NCBI RefSeq assembly: GCF_001620265.1
Contig: NZ_CP012661.1
Span: 2,046,001 to 2,110,000 of the forward strand
Origin: Frigidibacter mobilis
GTDB lineage: Bacteria; Pseudomonadota; Alphaproteobacteria; Rhodobacterales; Rhodobacteraceae
DNA length: 64,000 nt
Direction: 5' to 3'
Under the pieces are notes generated by a model, which searched no databases, was not told the origin of the DNA, and was given only the letters and a program-made list of their open reading frames with translations. Position numbers and translations under genes: made by a program. Of the stretch, positions 56,196 through 64,000 are shown one piece after another. Every line of letters begins with the position of its first letter. Position 1 is the first letter of the stretch.

Positions 56196-56214
56196 ATGTG
56201 AATTTCCTTTACAT
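56196..56214. promoter_or_regulatory. candidate operator, first palindrome upstream of the DUF2852 gene
   Basis: ATGTGAA-TTTCC-TTTACAT is a 7-5-7 inverted repeat with one mismatch. It is 90 bp upstream of the start codon at 56304 and 58 bp (centre to centre) from a perfect second copy. Confidence 0.5.
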
Positions 56215-56253
56215 CACCTCTTGAACGCCCCCTCGCCGGGGCCATATCCCATA

Positions 56254-56272
56254 ATGTGAAAGGCATTCACAT
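56254..56272. promoter_or_regulatory. candidate operator, second palindrome upstream of the DUF2852 gene
   Basis: ATGTGAA-AGGCA-TTCACAT is a perfect 7-5-7 inverted repeat, 31 bp before the ATG at 56304. Its half sites resemble CRP, but the spacer is one base longer than the CRP consensus. Confidence 0.55.
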
Positions 56273-56303
56273 CAACCGACCCAAGCCCAACCCGGAGGAC
56301 CTG

Positions 56304-56789
56304 ATGACCCACACTGACACACTTCCCCGCCAATCCTGGCTGGGCCGCGCCGAAGCCTGGCTCGATGACCGAGGCAAGGGCGCCTGGATCGCGCTGATGG
56401 TGCTGTCCTTCGTCTTCGTCTGGCCGCTCGGCCTGGCCGTCCTCGCCTATATGATCTGGAGCAAACGCATGTTCGGAAGCTGTTCTTCGCGCCGCCGCGG
56501 CGGCAATGACTTCACCCGCGACTTCCCCCGCGGCATGGGGCGCGGCCACCGCTTCGGCTCGCAGCACTTCGGCTCGTCAGGCAACACCGCCTTTGACGCC
56601 TACAAGGCCGACACCCTGGCCCGGCTGGAGCGCGAGCAGGAAGAGTTCGAATCCTTCCTGCGCCGCCTGCGCGAGAGCAAGGACAAGTCCGAGTTCGACC
56701 AGTACATGACCGAGCGGGCCCGCGAAGCGGCCAACCCGCGGCCCGAGACCCCGCCGCAGCCGCAGGCCGGCGAGAGCGACCGGGCCTGA
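56304..56789 (+). CDS. DUF2852 domain-containing membrane protein
   Basis: This 161-residue protein has one membrane segment (WIALMVLSFVFVWPLGLAVL, about residues 30-50). A Ser/Arg/Gly-rich linker follows, then a charged helical segment (LARLEREQEEFESFLRRLRE) and a Pro/Glu tail. This matches DUF2852, common in Rhodobacterales and of unknown role. The start ATG 56304 has a GGAGG site. A GTG at 56256 would run through the palindrome and is unlikely. Confidence 0.8.
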   Translation: MTHTDTLPRQSWLGRAEAWLDDRGKGAWIALMVLSFVFVWPLGLAVLAYMIWSKRMFGSCSSRRRGGNDFTRDFPRGMGRGHRFGSQHFGSSGNTAFDAYKADTLARLEREQEEFESFLRRLRESKDKSEFDQYMTERAREAANPRPETPPQPQAGESDRA

Positions 56790-56939
56790 CCTCTGCCGCA
56801 AGGCCATATCACGGCATCGGGGCGCCGCGCGCCCCGAGCTTTTCCGCCACGCGCTTCCAGCCCCCTGTTCCTGACAGACCCCGATTTTCCCGACAGATAA
56901 CGCTGCCCCGCCCTTTGCACCCCGTCCCGGAGTTCCCAT

Positions 56940-57422
56940 ATGCCCCGCATGACAGATCCATATTCCCCCCGGTTCGACGACCGTGACAGGCTTTGGGGCC
57001 TGCCCGATCCCGACATCCAGCCCGGCTTCTATGCCGGCGTGCCGTTCAAGCGGCTGGTCGCCTGGCTGGTCGATTTCGTGCTGGTCGCCATCCTGACCGC
57101 GATCGTGGTGCCCTTCACCGCCTTCACCGCGCTGTTCTTCCTGCCGCTGCTGTATTTCACTCTGGACCTGGTCTATCGCTGGTCGACCATCGCCAATGGC
57201 TCCTCGACCTGGGGGATGCGGCTGATGGGGATCGAGCTGCGCACCCGCGCCGGGCACAAGCTGGACAGCGGCCTGGCGCTGGTGCACACGCTGGGGTTCA
57301 TCGTGACCTCGGCGATGATGATCCCGCAACTGCTGTCGGCGGGGATGATGCTGACGCTGCCGCGCGGCCAGGGCCTTACCGACGTGGTTCTGGGCACGAC
57401 CGCCATCAACCGCGCTGCCTGA
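56940..57422 (+). CDS. RDD-family membrane protein
   Basis: This 160-residue membrane protein has the RDD pattern. FKRLVAWLVDFVLVAILTAI has the usual R..A..D spacing in the first segment. Further hydrophobic segments follow (ALFFLPLLYFTLDLVYRW, FIVTSAMMIPQLLSAG), and TWGMRLMGIEL and GLTDVVLGTTAI are family motifs. Function is unknown, possibly ion or solute transport. It is separated from DUF2852 by 150 bp and has a GGAG site 8 bases before the ATG. A hairpin follows the stop. Confidence 0.8.
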   Translation: MPRMTDPYSPRFDDRDRLWGLPDPDIQPGFYAGVPFKRLVAWLVDFVLVAILTAIVVPFTAFTALFFLPLLYFTLDLVYRWSTIANGSSTWGMRLMGIELRTRAGHKLDSGLALVHTLGFIVTSAMMIPQLLSAGMMLTLPRGQGLTDVVLGTTAINRAA

Positions 57423-57452
57423 ACGGCGCCCGCAGGCAATGGGCCGCACGAA

Positions 57453-57487
57453 CAGCCCCCGGACGGCAATTGGCCGGCCGGGGGCTG
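57453..57487 (+). terminator. hairpin after the RDD gene
   Basis: CAGCCCCCGG (57453-57462) pairs perfectly with CCGGGGGCTG (57478-57487) across a 15-nt loop that can itself pair. There is no T tract. It lies 30 bp past the RDD stop. Confidence 0.55.
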
Positions 57488-57502
57488 CGGCATAAATCGG
57501 GC

Positions 57503-57531
57503 TTGGCGGATCTGTGACTGCTTGGTAACGT
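57503..57531 (+). promoter_or_regulatory. candidate promoter of bpt
   Basis: TTGGCG (57503-57508) and TAACGT (57526-57531) are separated by exactly 17 bp. They are about 70 bp upstream of the bpt start and just after the hairpin that ends the RDD transcript. Confidence 0.4.
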
Positions 57532-57602
57532 CGCCGTATCTGCAAGCCCTTCCCGCCCGCATCCCGCCTGCCGTCCCGCCCTTCGAGAGCTGTTGCCCGA
57601 CC

Positions 57603-58439
57603 ATGCGCCACACTCTGCCCATCGCGCCGCAGTTCTACGTGACGGCTCCGCAGGCCTGCCCCTATCTGGAGGCCCGGGCCGAGCGGAAACTGTTCACCGC
57701 CCTGCAGGGCGAGGGCGCGGGCCGGCTGAATGACGCGCTGTCCAAGCAGGGCTTCCGCCGCTCGCAGAACGTGCTCTACCGCCCCTCCTGCGCCGATTGC
57801 TCGGCCTGCATGTCGGCACGGATCCGGGTCGCGGATTTCGTTCCCAGCCGCACGCAGCGCCGGGTGCTGCGCCGCAACGAGGATCTGAAGCGCGAGGCGA
57901 CCAGCCCCTGGGCGACCGAGGACCAGTATACGCTGTTCCGCCGCTATCTGGACAGCCGCCACGCCGATGGCGGCATGGCCGACATGGACATCTTCGAATT
58001 CGCGGCGATGATCGAGGAAACCCCGGTCAAGACCCGCGTGATCGAATACACCACCACCCCCGAGCCCGGCAGCCGCAAGCGGCCGCTGACGGCGGTCTGC
58101 CTGACCGACGTGCTCGATGACGGGCTGAGCATGGTCTACAGCTTCTACGAGCCGGCGCGGATCGAAGACAGCCTTGGCACCTATATCATCCTCGACCATG
58201 TGGAGCTGGCCCGGCAGGTGAGCCTGCCCTATGTCTACCTGGGCTATTGGGTGCCCGGCAGCCGCAAGATGGGCTACAAGGCCAACTTCTCGGCGCTGGA
58301 GATCTACAAGGGCGGCGCCTGGCAGCCGATCGGCGACCCCTGCGCCCATTCCGCCGAGACGCATCCGCTGTCGGTGGACCCGATTGCCGAGCAGGTGGCG
58401 CGGATCTCGTTGCCCGATACCAAGCCCGTGCGCGGATAG
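57603..58439 (+). CDS. bpt: arginyl-/leucyl-tRNA-protein transferase (Bpt/Ate family)
   Basis: This 278-residue enzyme attaches Leu (Bpt) or Arg (Ate) from tRNA to N-terminal acidic residues of proteins for N-end-rule degradation. The N-terminal region has [16 protein letters not shown] with clustered cysteines. The C-terminal GNAT-like part has [27 protein letters not shown] and [18 protein letters not shown]. Length is that of bacterial Bpt. Starting at ATG 57603 keeps the conserved [10 protein letters not shown] start. The stop falls within the 30-bp repeats described separately. Confidence 0.92.
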   Translation: MRHTLPIAPQFYVTAPQACPYLEARAERKLFTALQGEGAGRLNDALSKQGFRRSQNVLYRPSCADCSACMSARIRVADFVPSRTQRRVLRRNEDLKREATSPWATEDQYTLFRRYLDSRHADGGMADMDIFEFAAMIEETPVKTRVIEYTTTPEPGSRKRPLTAVCLTDVLDDGLSMVYSFYEPARIEDSLGTYIILDHVELARQVSLPYVYLGYWVPGSRKMGYKANFSALEIYKGGAWQPIGDPCAHSAETHPLSVDPIAEQVARISLPDTKPVRG

Positions 58440-58510
58440 CGCATAGCGGTTCATCCCGTGCGCGGATAGCGCACAGCGGCTTGACCATGCGCGGCTAGCG
58501 CAGGGCGGGT
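58425..58510 (+). repeat. 30-bp imperfect tandem repeats spanning the bpt stop codon
   Basis: Copy 1 is 58425-58454 and copy 2 is 58455-58484, nearly identical. A degenerate third copy is 58485-58510. Each unit has a small hairpin (GTGCGC-GGATA-GCGCAC type). Copy 1 includes the stop codon and copies 2-3 are past it. Confidence 0.8.
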
Positions 58511-58627
58511 TGCCTCCTGCGCCGCCGGGGCTGCCGCAAGAATCCGCCCGGCATCTGCGCCCGGCCGCTTGAATAGCCGGCGCCGCACCCCACTTGGTGA
58601 CGGGACCTTGCTCCGGGAACCCCTTCT

Positions 58628-59551
58628 GTGACCTATCTTTTTCTTGTGATCGGCTTTGCCGGACTGTTCATCGGCGGCGAGCTTCTGGTACGGGGCGCCG
58701 TCGGCATTGCCCGCAAGTTCGGCCTCTCGCCGCTGGTGATCGGGTTGACGGTGGTGGGCTTTGGCACCTCGATGCCGGAACTGCTGGTCTCGGTGCAGGC
58801 GGCGCTTGGCGGCACACCGGCAATTGCGATGGGCAATGTCGTCGGATCGAACATCGCCAATGTCCTGCTGATCCTGGGTGCGGCGGCGGTGATCGCGCCG
58901 GTCGGCATCGCCTTCGGCCCGCTGCGCCGCGACCTTGCGGTGATGCTGGCGGCGACGCTGGCGCTGTGGGGGATGATCCTGGGCGGCTATCTGGGCCGGA
59001 TCGAGGGGCTGATCCTGTTCGGCGGGCTGCTGGCCTTTCTCTGGGCGGCGCTGCGCAGCGGCACGGTCGAGGCCAATGACAAGCTGCTGACGCTGGATCC
59101 GCCGCCGCTGTGGCGGTCCGGGCTGATCGCGGTGGCGGGGCTGGTGGGGCTGCTGATCTCGGCCCGGCTGCTGATCGACAGCGCGACCGAGATTGCCCGC
59201 GCCTTCGGCATTTCCGAGGCGGTGATCGGCCTGACCATCGTTGCCATCGGCACCTCGCTGCCCGAGCTGGCAACCTCGGTGGTGGCGGCGATGCGGCGGC
59301 AGGCGGATATCGCGGTCGGCAATGTGGTCGGGTCCAATATCTTCAACATCCTTGCGATCCTGGGGCTGACGGCGCTGATCGCGCCGATCCCGGTCGATGC
59401 GCGCTTTGCCGGGATCGACATGGCGCTGGCCTTTGCGGCGGCGGCGGGGCTGGCCTTCGCGTCGTGGAAATGGGGGCGGCTGGGGCGGCCGGCGGGGGCG
59501 GCGCTGCTGCTGGTCTATGGCGGATATGTCGCGGCGATGGCGGTGATCTGA
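58628..59551 (+). CDS. calcium/sodium antiporter (CaCA family)
   Basis: This 307-residue exchanger in the inner membrane has ten hydrophobic segments in two inverted halves. The ion-binding alpha repeats are GFGTSMPELLVSVQAAL (half 1) and AIGTSLPELATSVVAAM (half 2). Each is followed by GNVVGSNIANVLLILG or GNVVGSNIFNILAILG. It exports Ca2+ or similar ions in exchange for Na+ or H+. The start is a GTG at 58628. It is transcribed alone between bpt and the ilv operon. Confidence 0.92.
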   Translation: MTYLFLVIGFAGLFIGGELLVRGAVGIARKFGLSPLVIGLTVVGFGTSMPELLVSVQAALGGTPAIAMGNVVGSNIANVLLILGAAAVIAPVGIAFGPLRRDLAVMLAATLALWGMILGGYLGRIEGLILFGGLLAFLWAALRSGTVEANDKLLTLDPPPLWRSGLIAVAGLVGLLISARLLIDSATEIARAFGISEAVIGLTIVAIGTSLPELATSVVAAMRRQADIAVGNVVGSNIFNILAILGLTALIAPIPVDARFAGIDMALAFAAAAGLAFASWKWGRLGRPAGAALLLVYGGYVAAMAVI

Positions 59552-59668
59552 CGCAAGGCGGTGCAGCGCGGCCCCGAATTTCGCCAATATGTCGGCGGGA
59601 GCCGTGCCCGCGCAACAAACAGAATGCCGGATGCGGCATTCACGACACATTATGCGCGATTCTCGGGG

Positions 59669-59697
59669 TTGACGCCCCTTGCCCCCGCTCCTAATGA
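59669..59697 (+). promoter_or_regulatory. candidate promoter of the ilvIH leader
   Basis: TTGACG (59669-59674) and TAATGA (59692-59697) are 17 bp apart and lie 35 bp before the leader-peptide start. The -35 is good. The -10 is weak (TAATGAT). Confidence 0.4.
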
Positions 59698-59731
59698 TAC
59701 CGCCGACGGCAACGCAAAGGGCCCCGCGCAG

Positions 59732-59779
59732 ATGGCACGGATTCTGGTACTCGTAAGGATATGGCGCATGGGCCGGTAA
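59732..59779 (+). CDS. ilv leader peptide (MARILVLVRIWRMGR)
   Basis: This 15-codon frame starts ATG at 59732 and stops TAA at 59777-59779. Residues 4-7 are I-L-V-L, then V8 and I10, so six of 15 codons are branched-chain. It is followed by an antiterminator and a true intrinsic terminator before ilvI. This is the arrangement of a ribosome-controlled attenuator: shortage of charged Ile/Leu/Val tRNA would stall the ribosome on these codons. Confidence 0.8.
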   Translation: MARILVLVRIWRMGR

Positions 59780-59808
59780 CGGTTGACCATAACGGTTCCC
59801 CATGCGCC
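59763..59808 (+). promoter_or_regulatory. antiterminator arms of the ilv attenuator
   Basis: GGCGCATGGG (59763-59772, within the last leader codons) pairs perfectly with CCCATGCGCC (59799-59808). The second arm overlaps the 5' arm of the terminator (59806-59812), so the two structures exclude each other. A ribosome stalled on the early Ile/Leu/Val codons leaves the first arm free; a ribosome reaching the stop codon covers it. Confidence 0.75.
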
Positions 59809-59830
59809 CCCGCCGACACGGGGGCTTTTT
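59806..59830 (+). terminator. intrinsic terminator of the ilv attenuator
   Basis: GCCCCCG (59806-59812) pairs with CGGGGGC (59819-59825) around a 6-nt loop, followed directly by TTTTT. It is 28 bp before the ilvI ATG and 27 bp after the leader stop. Confidence 0.88.
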
Positions 59831-59857
59831 GTTGCGATTTTTGGCAGGAGACGGGCG

Positions 59858-61612
<1,755 letters not shown>

Positions 61613-61622
61613 GGCAGGATGC

Positions 61623-61650
61623 CGACATGAGCCGTCATTGGCTCATGTCG
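61623..61650 (+). promoter_or_regulatory. 11-bp hairpin across the start codons of the gene between ilvI and ilvH
   Basis: CGACATGAGCC (61623-61633) and GGCTCATGTCG (61640-61650) are perfect complements around GTCATT. The left arm contains the ATG at 61627 and the right arm the in-frame ATG at 61645. If formed in the mRNA, it hides both starts. Confidence 0.6.
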
Positions 61651-62154
61651 AGCCAGCGCGAACAGTCGCTGGAATACGTTCTGCTGGGCGCGCTTTGTCA
61701 GGAGATGTGGAAACGGGGCAGTCCGCTGGATATCCTGCGCTCTCACACCGACCAGTCGGGTTACGATCTGGTTCTCGATACGGGGAGCACCCTTCGCTTC
61801 GTGCAACTCAAGTCGAGCTATCTCGGGGCGACAACGGCCAGCCAGGGCGTCAATGTCGCCCTCGCCGGCAAACCCGGCGGGTGCATCATCTGGCTTCGGT
61901 TCGCCGAGGCGGACCTGAGCCTTGACCACTTCTTGTTTTTTGGCGCCGCCGAGCCGGGCGGACCGCTGCCCGACCTTGGCGAACGCGCCGTGAGGCATAC
62001 CAAGGGCAACGCCGAAGGGATAAAGGCAATCCGCCCGGGATTGCGCAGCCTTCCCCGCAACCGCTTTGAGCGGGTCGACAATATTCAGGCTTTGGCCGAC
62101 AGGCTGTTCGGCCGCCACCAGACAACCAACGAGGGATCGTCATGTCAGCACTGA
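61627..62154 (+). CDS. unknown protein with PD-(D/E)XK-like nuclease pattern, inserted between ilvI and ilvH
   Basis: This 175-residue protein is not a branched-chain enzyme. The pattern E16 in a helix (SLEYVLLGALCQEMW), D47 in SGYDLVLDTG, and Q60-x-K62 in RFVQLKSSYLG fits the E-D-QxK core of restriction-endonuclease-like folds; this is pattern recognition, not proof. The C-terminal half (KGNAEGIKAIRPGLRSLPRN, then FERVDNIQALADRLFG) is conserved-looking. A GTG at 61609 overlapping the ilvI stop or the ATG at 61645 are alternative starts. It overlaps the ilvH start by 13 bp, so it is embedded in the operon. A hairpin covers its start. Confidence 0.65.
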   Translation: MSRHWLMSSQREQSLEYVLLGALCQEMWKRGSPLDILRSHTDQSGYDLVLDTGSTLRFVQLKSSYLGATTASQGVNVALAGKPGGCIIWLRFAEADLSLDHFLFFGAAEPGGPLPDLGERAVRHTKGNAEGIKAIRPGLRSLPRNRFERVDNIQALADRLFGRHQTTNEGSSCQH

Positions 62155-62702
62155 ACATCAAGCAAGGCTCGACCAGCCATTCCGCCTATGAACTGCGCGA
62201 TCCCCATGCCGAGATCGTCGAGACGCATACGCTGGCGGTGATGGTCGATAACGAGGCCGGGGTGCTGGCCCGGGTCATCGGCCTGTTCTCGGGGCGCGGC
62301 TACAATATCGACAGCCTCACCGTGGCCGAGGTGGACCACAAGGGCCATCGCAGCCGCATCACCGTGGTGACGCGCGGCACGCCCGGAGTGATCGAGCAGA
62401 TCAAGGCGCAGCTTGGCCGGCTGGTGCCGGTGCATGAGGTGCATGACCTGACGGTCGAGGGCCGGGCGGTGGAGCGGGAACTGGCGCTGTTCAAGGTGGC
62501 CGGCACCGGCGAGCGCCGGGTCGAGGCGCTGCGGCTGGCCGATATCTTCCGCGCCAATGTGGTGGATTCGACGCTGGAAAGCTTCGTGTTCGAGATCACC
62601 GGCACCGTGGAGAAGATCGACGCCTTCGCCGACCTGATGCGGCCGCTGGGGCTGGTCGACGTGGCGCGCACCGGCGTTGCGGCGCTGTCGCGCGGGATCT
62701 GA
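62142..62702 (+). CDS. ilvH: acetolactate synthase small (regulatory) subunit
   Basis: This 186-residue ACT-domain subunit activates IlvI and gives valine feedback. The ACT fold is clear: HTLAVMVDNEAGVLARVIGL, then FSGRGYNIDSLTVAEVDHKG near residue 45. The C-terminal domain (KVAGTGERRVEALRLADIFR, FEITGTVEKIDAFADLMRPL) follows. GAGGGA precedes the ATG at 62142, inside the end of the preceding gene. A GLVDVARTGVAALSRG end is standard. Confidence 0.95.
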   Translation: MSALNIKQGSTSHSAYELRDPHAEIVETHTLAVMVDNEAGVLARVIGLFSGRGYNIDSLTVAEVDHKGHRSRITVVTRGTPGVIEQIKAQLGRLVPVHEVHDLTVEGRAVERELALFKVAGTGERRVEALRLADIFRANVVDSTLESFVFEITGTVEKIDAFADLMRPLGLVDVARTGVAALSRGI

Positions 62703-62707
62703 GGCGC

Positions 62708-63238
62708 TCAGCCGCGGCCGCGACGCGGCCATGTCAGCGCGGGGCCGGCACTGGCCGGGCCTGCTGCGTCGGGGCTTGCCGGATCAGCCAGCGGACTGGC
62801 AGGATCCGGGCCCTGGGCAGGCGGGTTCGCCACAGCACAGGGCGGCATCGGAGCTTGCCGGGCCGAGACCGGCGTGATGGAGCCCGGCGCATCCGGCCGC
62901 CACGGGGGCCACGGCGCGGGGGCGGGGTCCTCGCCAGCGCCCTGCGGTGCGGCAGCAATAAGCGATATCGGCAGCGCCGCCCCCCAGTCTGCCTCGACGA
63001 TCGAAAGATTATGCGCCCGCCGCAGTCCCCCGACAACGACAGTCTCCAGCATCACGAGGTCGCCAACGGCGGGCCATCGGGGCGGGGCAGGATCGGCTGA
63101 CAGGTAATCCGGTTGCTCGGCCAGGCCATCATAGCCCTTGAGATAGGCAATCGCGCCATGATCTTCGCACCAGATCACCGCGGCCTGGGTAGATTCCTTC
63201 GACCACACAACCACACCAAGCATCAACAAACCCATCAT
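62708..63238 (-). CDS. hypothetical exported protein, Pro/Ala-rich C-terminus
   Basis: This 176-residue protein starts at ATG 63238 with a hydrophobic leader (MMGLLMLGVVVWSKESTQAA), possibly a signal or anchor. A conserved-looking core (WCEDHGAIAYLKGYDGLAEQ) follows, then VGDLVMLETVVVGGLRRAHN. The last 80 residues are Pro/Ala/Gly/Ser-rich and probably unstructured. It is convergent with ilvH, 5 bp from its stop. I do not recognise the family. Confidence 0.55.
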   Translation of the reverse strand: MMGLLMLGVVVWSKESTQAAVIWCEDHGAIAYLKGYDGLAEQPDYLSADPAPPRWPAVGDLVMLETVVVGGLRRAHNLSIVEADWGAALPISLIAAAPQGAGEDPAPAPWPPWRPDAPGSITPVSARQAPMPPCAVANPPAQGPDPASPLADPASPDAAGPASAGPALTWPRRGRG

Positions 63239-63622
63239 GCCAACTTGGGTTATACCCCTGCGCCCTTTGCAGCGCAGGCCTCCCCATGCTTGCATACATC
63301 CGAATTCGTGGCGCTGGAAGTTGGACAGTTGCGAATGCGACTAATTCGTGATGCACAGTGGCGGCCGTGCCATCAAGGGCCGCTGCCACAGGCGGGCGGC
63401 GCGTCAAGGCCCGGCGGCAACGCGCTGCCCTGCGCTTGCAGGAAGCCGGGCGCTTGCAGGAAAATGGCCCGGTCTGCCGATTGCGGCGAACCAATCGGCA
63501 TGTGCCGCGTTGGACCGGCAGTGTGACGGCCTGACCTGCCAACGGGGTGAGACGGGCTGTGCCCGAACCCGCCCGCTCCACCCGCGCGCCCGCGGGTCTG
63601 CCCCTATCGCGCGAGAGGACAG
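63239..63622 (+). other. 384-bp gap upstream of the PRC-barrel gene, with a direct repeat
   Basis: No convincing gene. GCGCTTGCAGGAA occurs twice as a direct repeat (63432-63444 and 63450-63462, 18 bp apart). A GAGAGGA ribosome-binding site precedes the next gene. Otherwise nothing is recognised. Confidence 0.45.
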
Positions 63623-64000
63623 ATGATGACCCGATGGCAGCTGAGGATCGCGGCGCTGGCGATGCTGGGGGCTACGGCCGCGCTGGCCCAGATGGTTGCG
63701 CCTGTGTCGGCTCCGCGCGCCGATCAACCCGCCGGGGCAGCCGCAGCCGCCTCGCCCCCCCTCCCCCAGGCCCTGCACGCGGCGCAGCGCACAGGCCCGG
63801 TATTGCTGGGCACCGACACGCTGCGCCGGGCGCGTGTCCAGGATGCAGAGGGCGCCCCGTTGGGCGCGATCCGGGACTTCGTGCTGGTTCCGGGCGAGGG
63901 CGACGCCGGGCGGATCAGCCATGTGGTGATGGGGCTTGGCGGGGTGTTCGGACTGGGCCGCCATGCCGTCGCCGTGCCCTATTCCGAACTGCAGATCACC
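63623..64000 (+). CDS. exported PRC-barrel domain protein (5' part)
   Basis: The gene runs off the right edge; 126 codons are present. A Sec signal (IAALAMLGATAALAQ, about residues 9-23) is followed by an Ala/Pro linker. The PRC-barrel pattern then appears: LLGTDTLRRARVQDAEGAPLG [20 residues: LLGTDTLRRARVQDAEGAPL], a DFVLVPGEGDAGRISHVVMG strand and VAVPYSEL. Exported PRC-barrel proteins are common in this clade, with envelope or photosystem-related roles, but the function here is open. Of two adjacent ATGs, the one at 63626 has the better spacing. Confidence 0.75.
   Translation, partial: MMTRWQLRIAALAMLGATAALAQMVAPVSAPRADQPAGAAAAASPPLPQALHAAQRTGPVLLGTDTLRRARVQDAEGAPLGAIRDFVLVPGEGDAGRISHVVMGLGGVFGLGRHAVAVPYSELQIT

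Larger units (their letters stand above)
55996..56303 (+). promoter_or_regulatory. glnE-DUF2852 divergent region with a repeat and twin palindromes
   Basis: This 308-bp gap contains copy C of the dispersed repeat (56046-56101). Two copies of an ATGTGAA-N5-TTYACAT palindrome lie upstream of the DUF2852 gene (annotated separately). The stretch 56180-56220 is AT-rich for this genome. No gene is seen. Confidence 0.6.

Noticed and set aside
58425..58510. Possible CRISPR array
   Set aside because: Units are contiguous, with no unique spacers between them, only two and a half copies exist, and there are no cas genes. They are tandem repeats.

Overview
The window is GC-rich DNA from an alphaproteobacterium, almost certainly a Rhodobacteraceae/Paracoccaceae relative (Rhodobacter, Cereibacter, Gemmobacter or similar). 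Evidence for this is the gene order dusB(nifR3)-ntrB-ntrC-ntrY-ntrX-trkA-trkH-hfq-hflX, a fused ispDF gene, a GAFTGA-less NtrC, bpt, DUF2852 and many ATGA gene overlaps. It is ordinary chromosome. I see no insertion sequence, phage, integron or CRISPR array.

Layout. (1) 1-17.1 kb is an accessory uptake and catabolism block. It holds an ABC importer of the Fe3+/polyamine/AfuA type with a YdeN/RBBP9-like protein, an orphan TRAP binding protein, and a DeoR regulator divergent from a GlpA-like dehydrogenase/FAD oxidoreductase/FGGY kinase operon. It ends with a second ABC importer whose operon also encodes an MBL-fold hydrolase and a histidine phosphatase. (2) 17.1-26.4 kb holds a small exported protein, an RND efflux pair, a PqiA-PqiA-PqiB-PqiC (MCE) system and tRNA-Val(TAC). 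(3) 26.4-28.5 kb holds a Stf0 sulfotransferase and a DUF475/TerC membrane protein. (4) 28.7-41.2 kb is the nitrogen-regulation and potassium block, all on the minus strand. (5) 41.4-44.6 kb holds ispDF, pgpA, pncC and lipA. (6) 44.8-50.0 kb is an oxidative-stress group (peroxiredoxin, OxyR, catalase) followed by a 7TM histidine kinase. (7) 50.4-59.6 kb holds trmJ-like, thiE-like, small proteins, glnE, DUF2852, RDD, bpt and a Ca/Na antiporter. (8) 59.7-62.7 kb is the ilvIH operon, with a branched-chain leader peptide and attenuator and an unexpected extra gene between ilvI and ilvH. (9) A hypothetical protein and a truncated PRC-barrel protein close the window.

How the genes work together. NtrBC, NtrYX, DusB, Hfq and GlnE together cover nitrogen sensing and glutamine synthetase control. 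The ilv leader and attenuator would couple ilvIH expression to charged branched-chain tRNAs. OxyR, catalase and peroxiredoxin form a peroxide response. The first 17 kb looks like a scavenging locus for a polyol, glycerol-phosphate-like or other phosphoester compound, but the substrate is not shown by the sequence.

Caution on sequence quality. Five genes (the GlpA-like gene, the FAD oxidoreductase, pqiC, ntrC and ispDF) are each broken by one -1 frameshift that adding a single G (or C) repairs. One of them, ispDF, is normally essential, so I read most or all of these as base-call errors. The most interesting items are the ilv attenuator, the PD-(D/E)XK-like gene with a hairpin across its start inside ilvIH, and the ABC importer bundled with two hydrolases.
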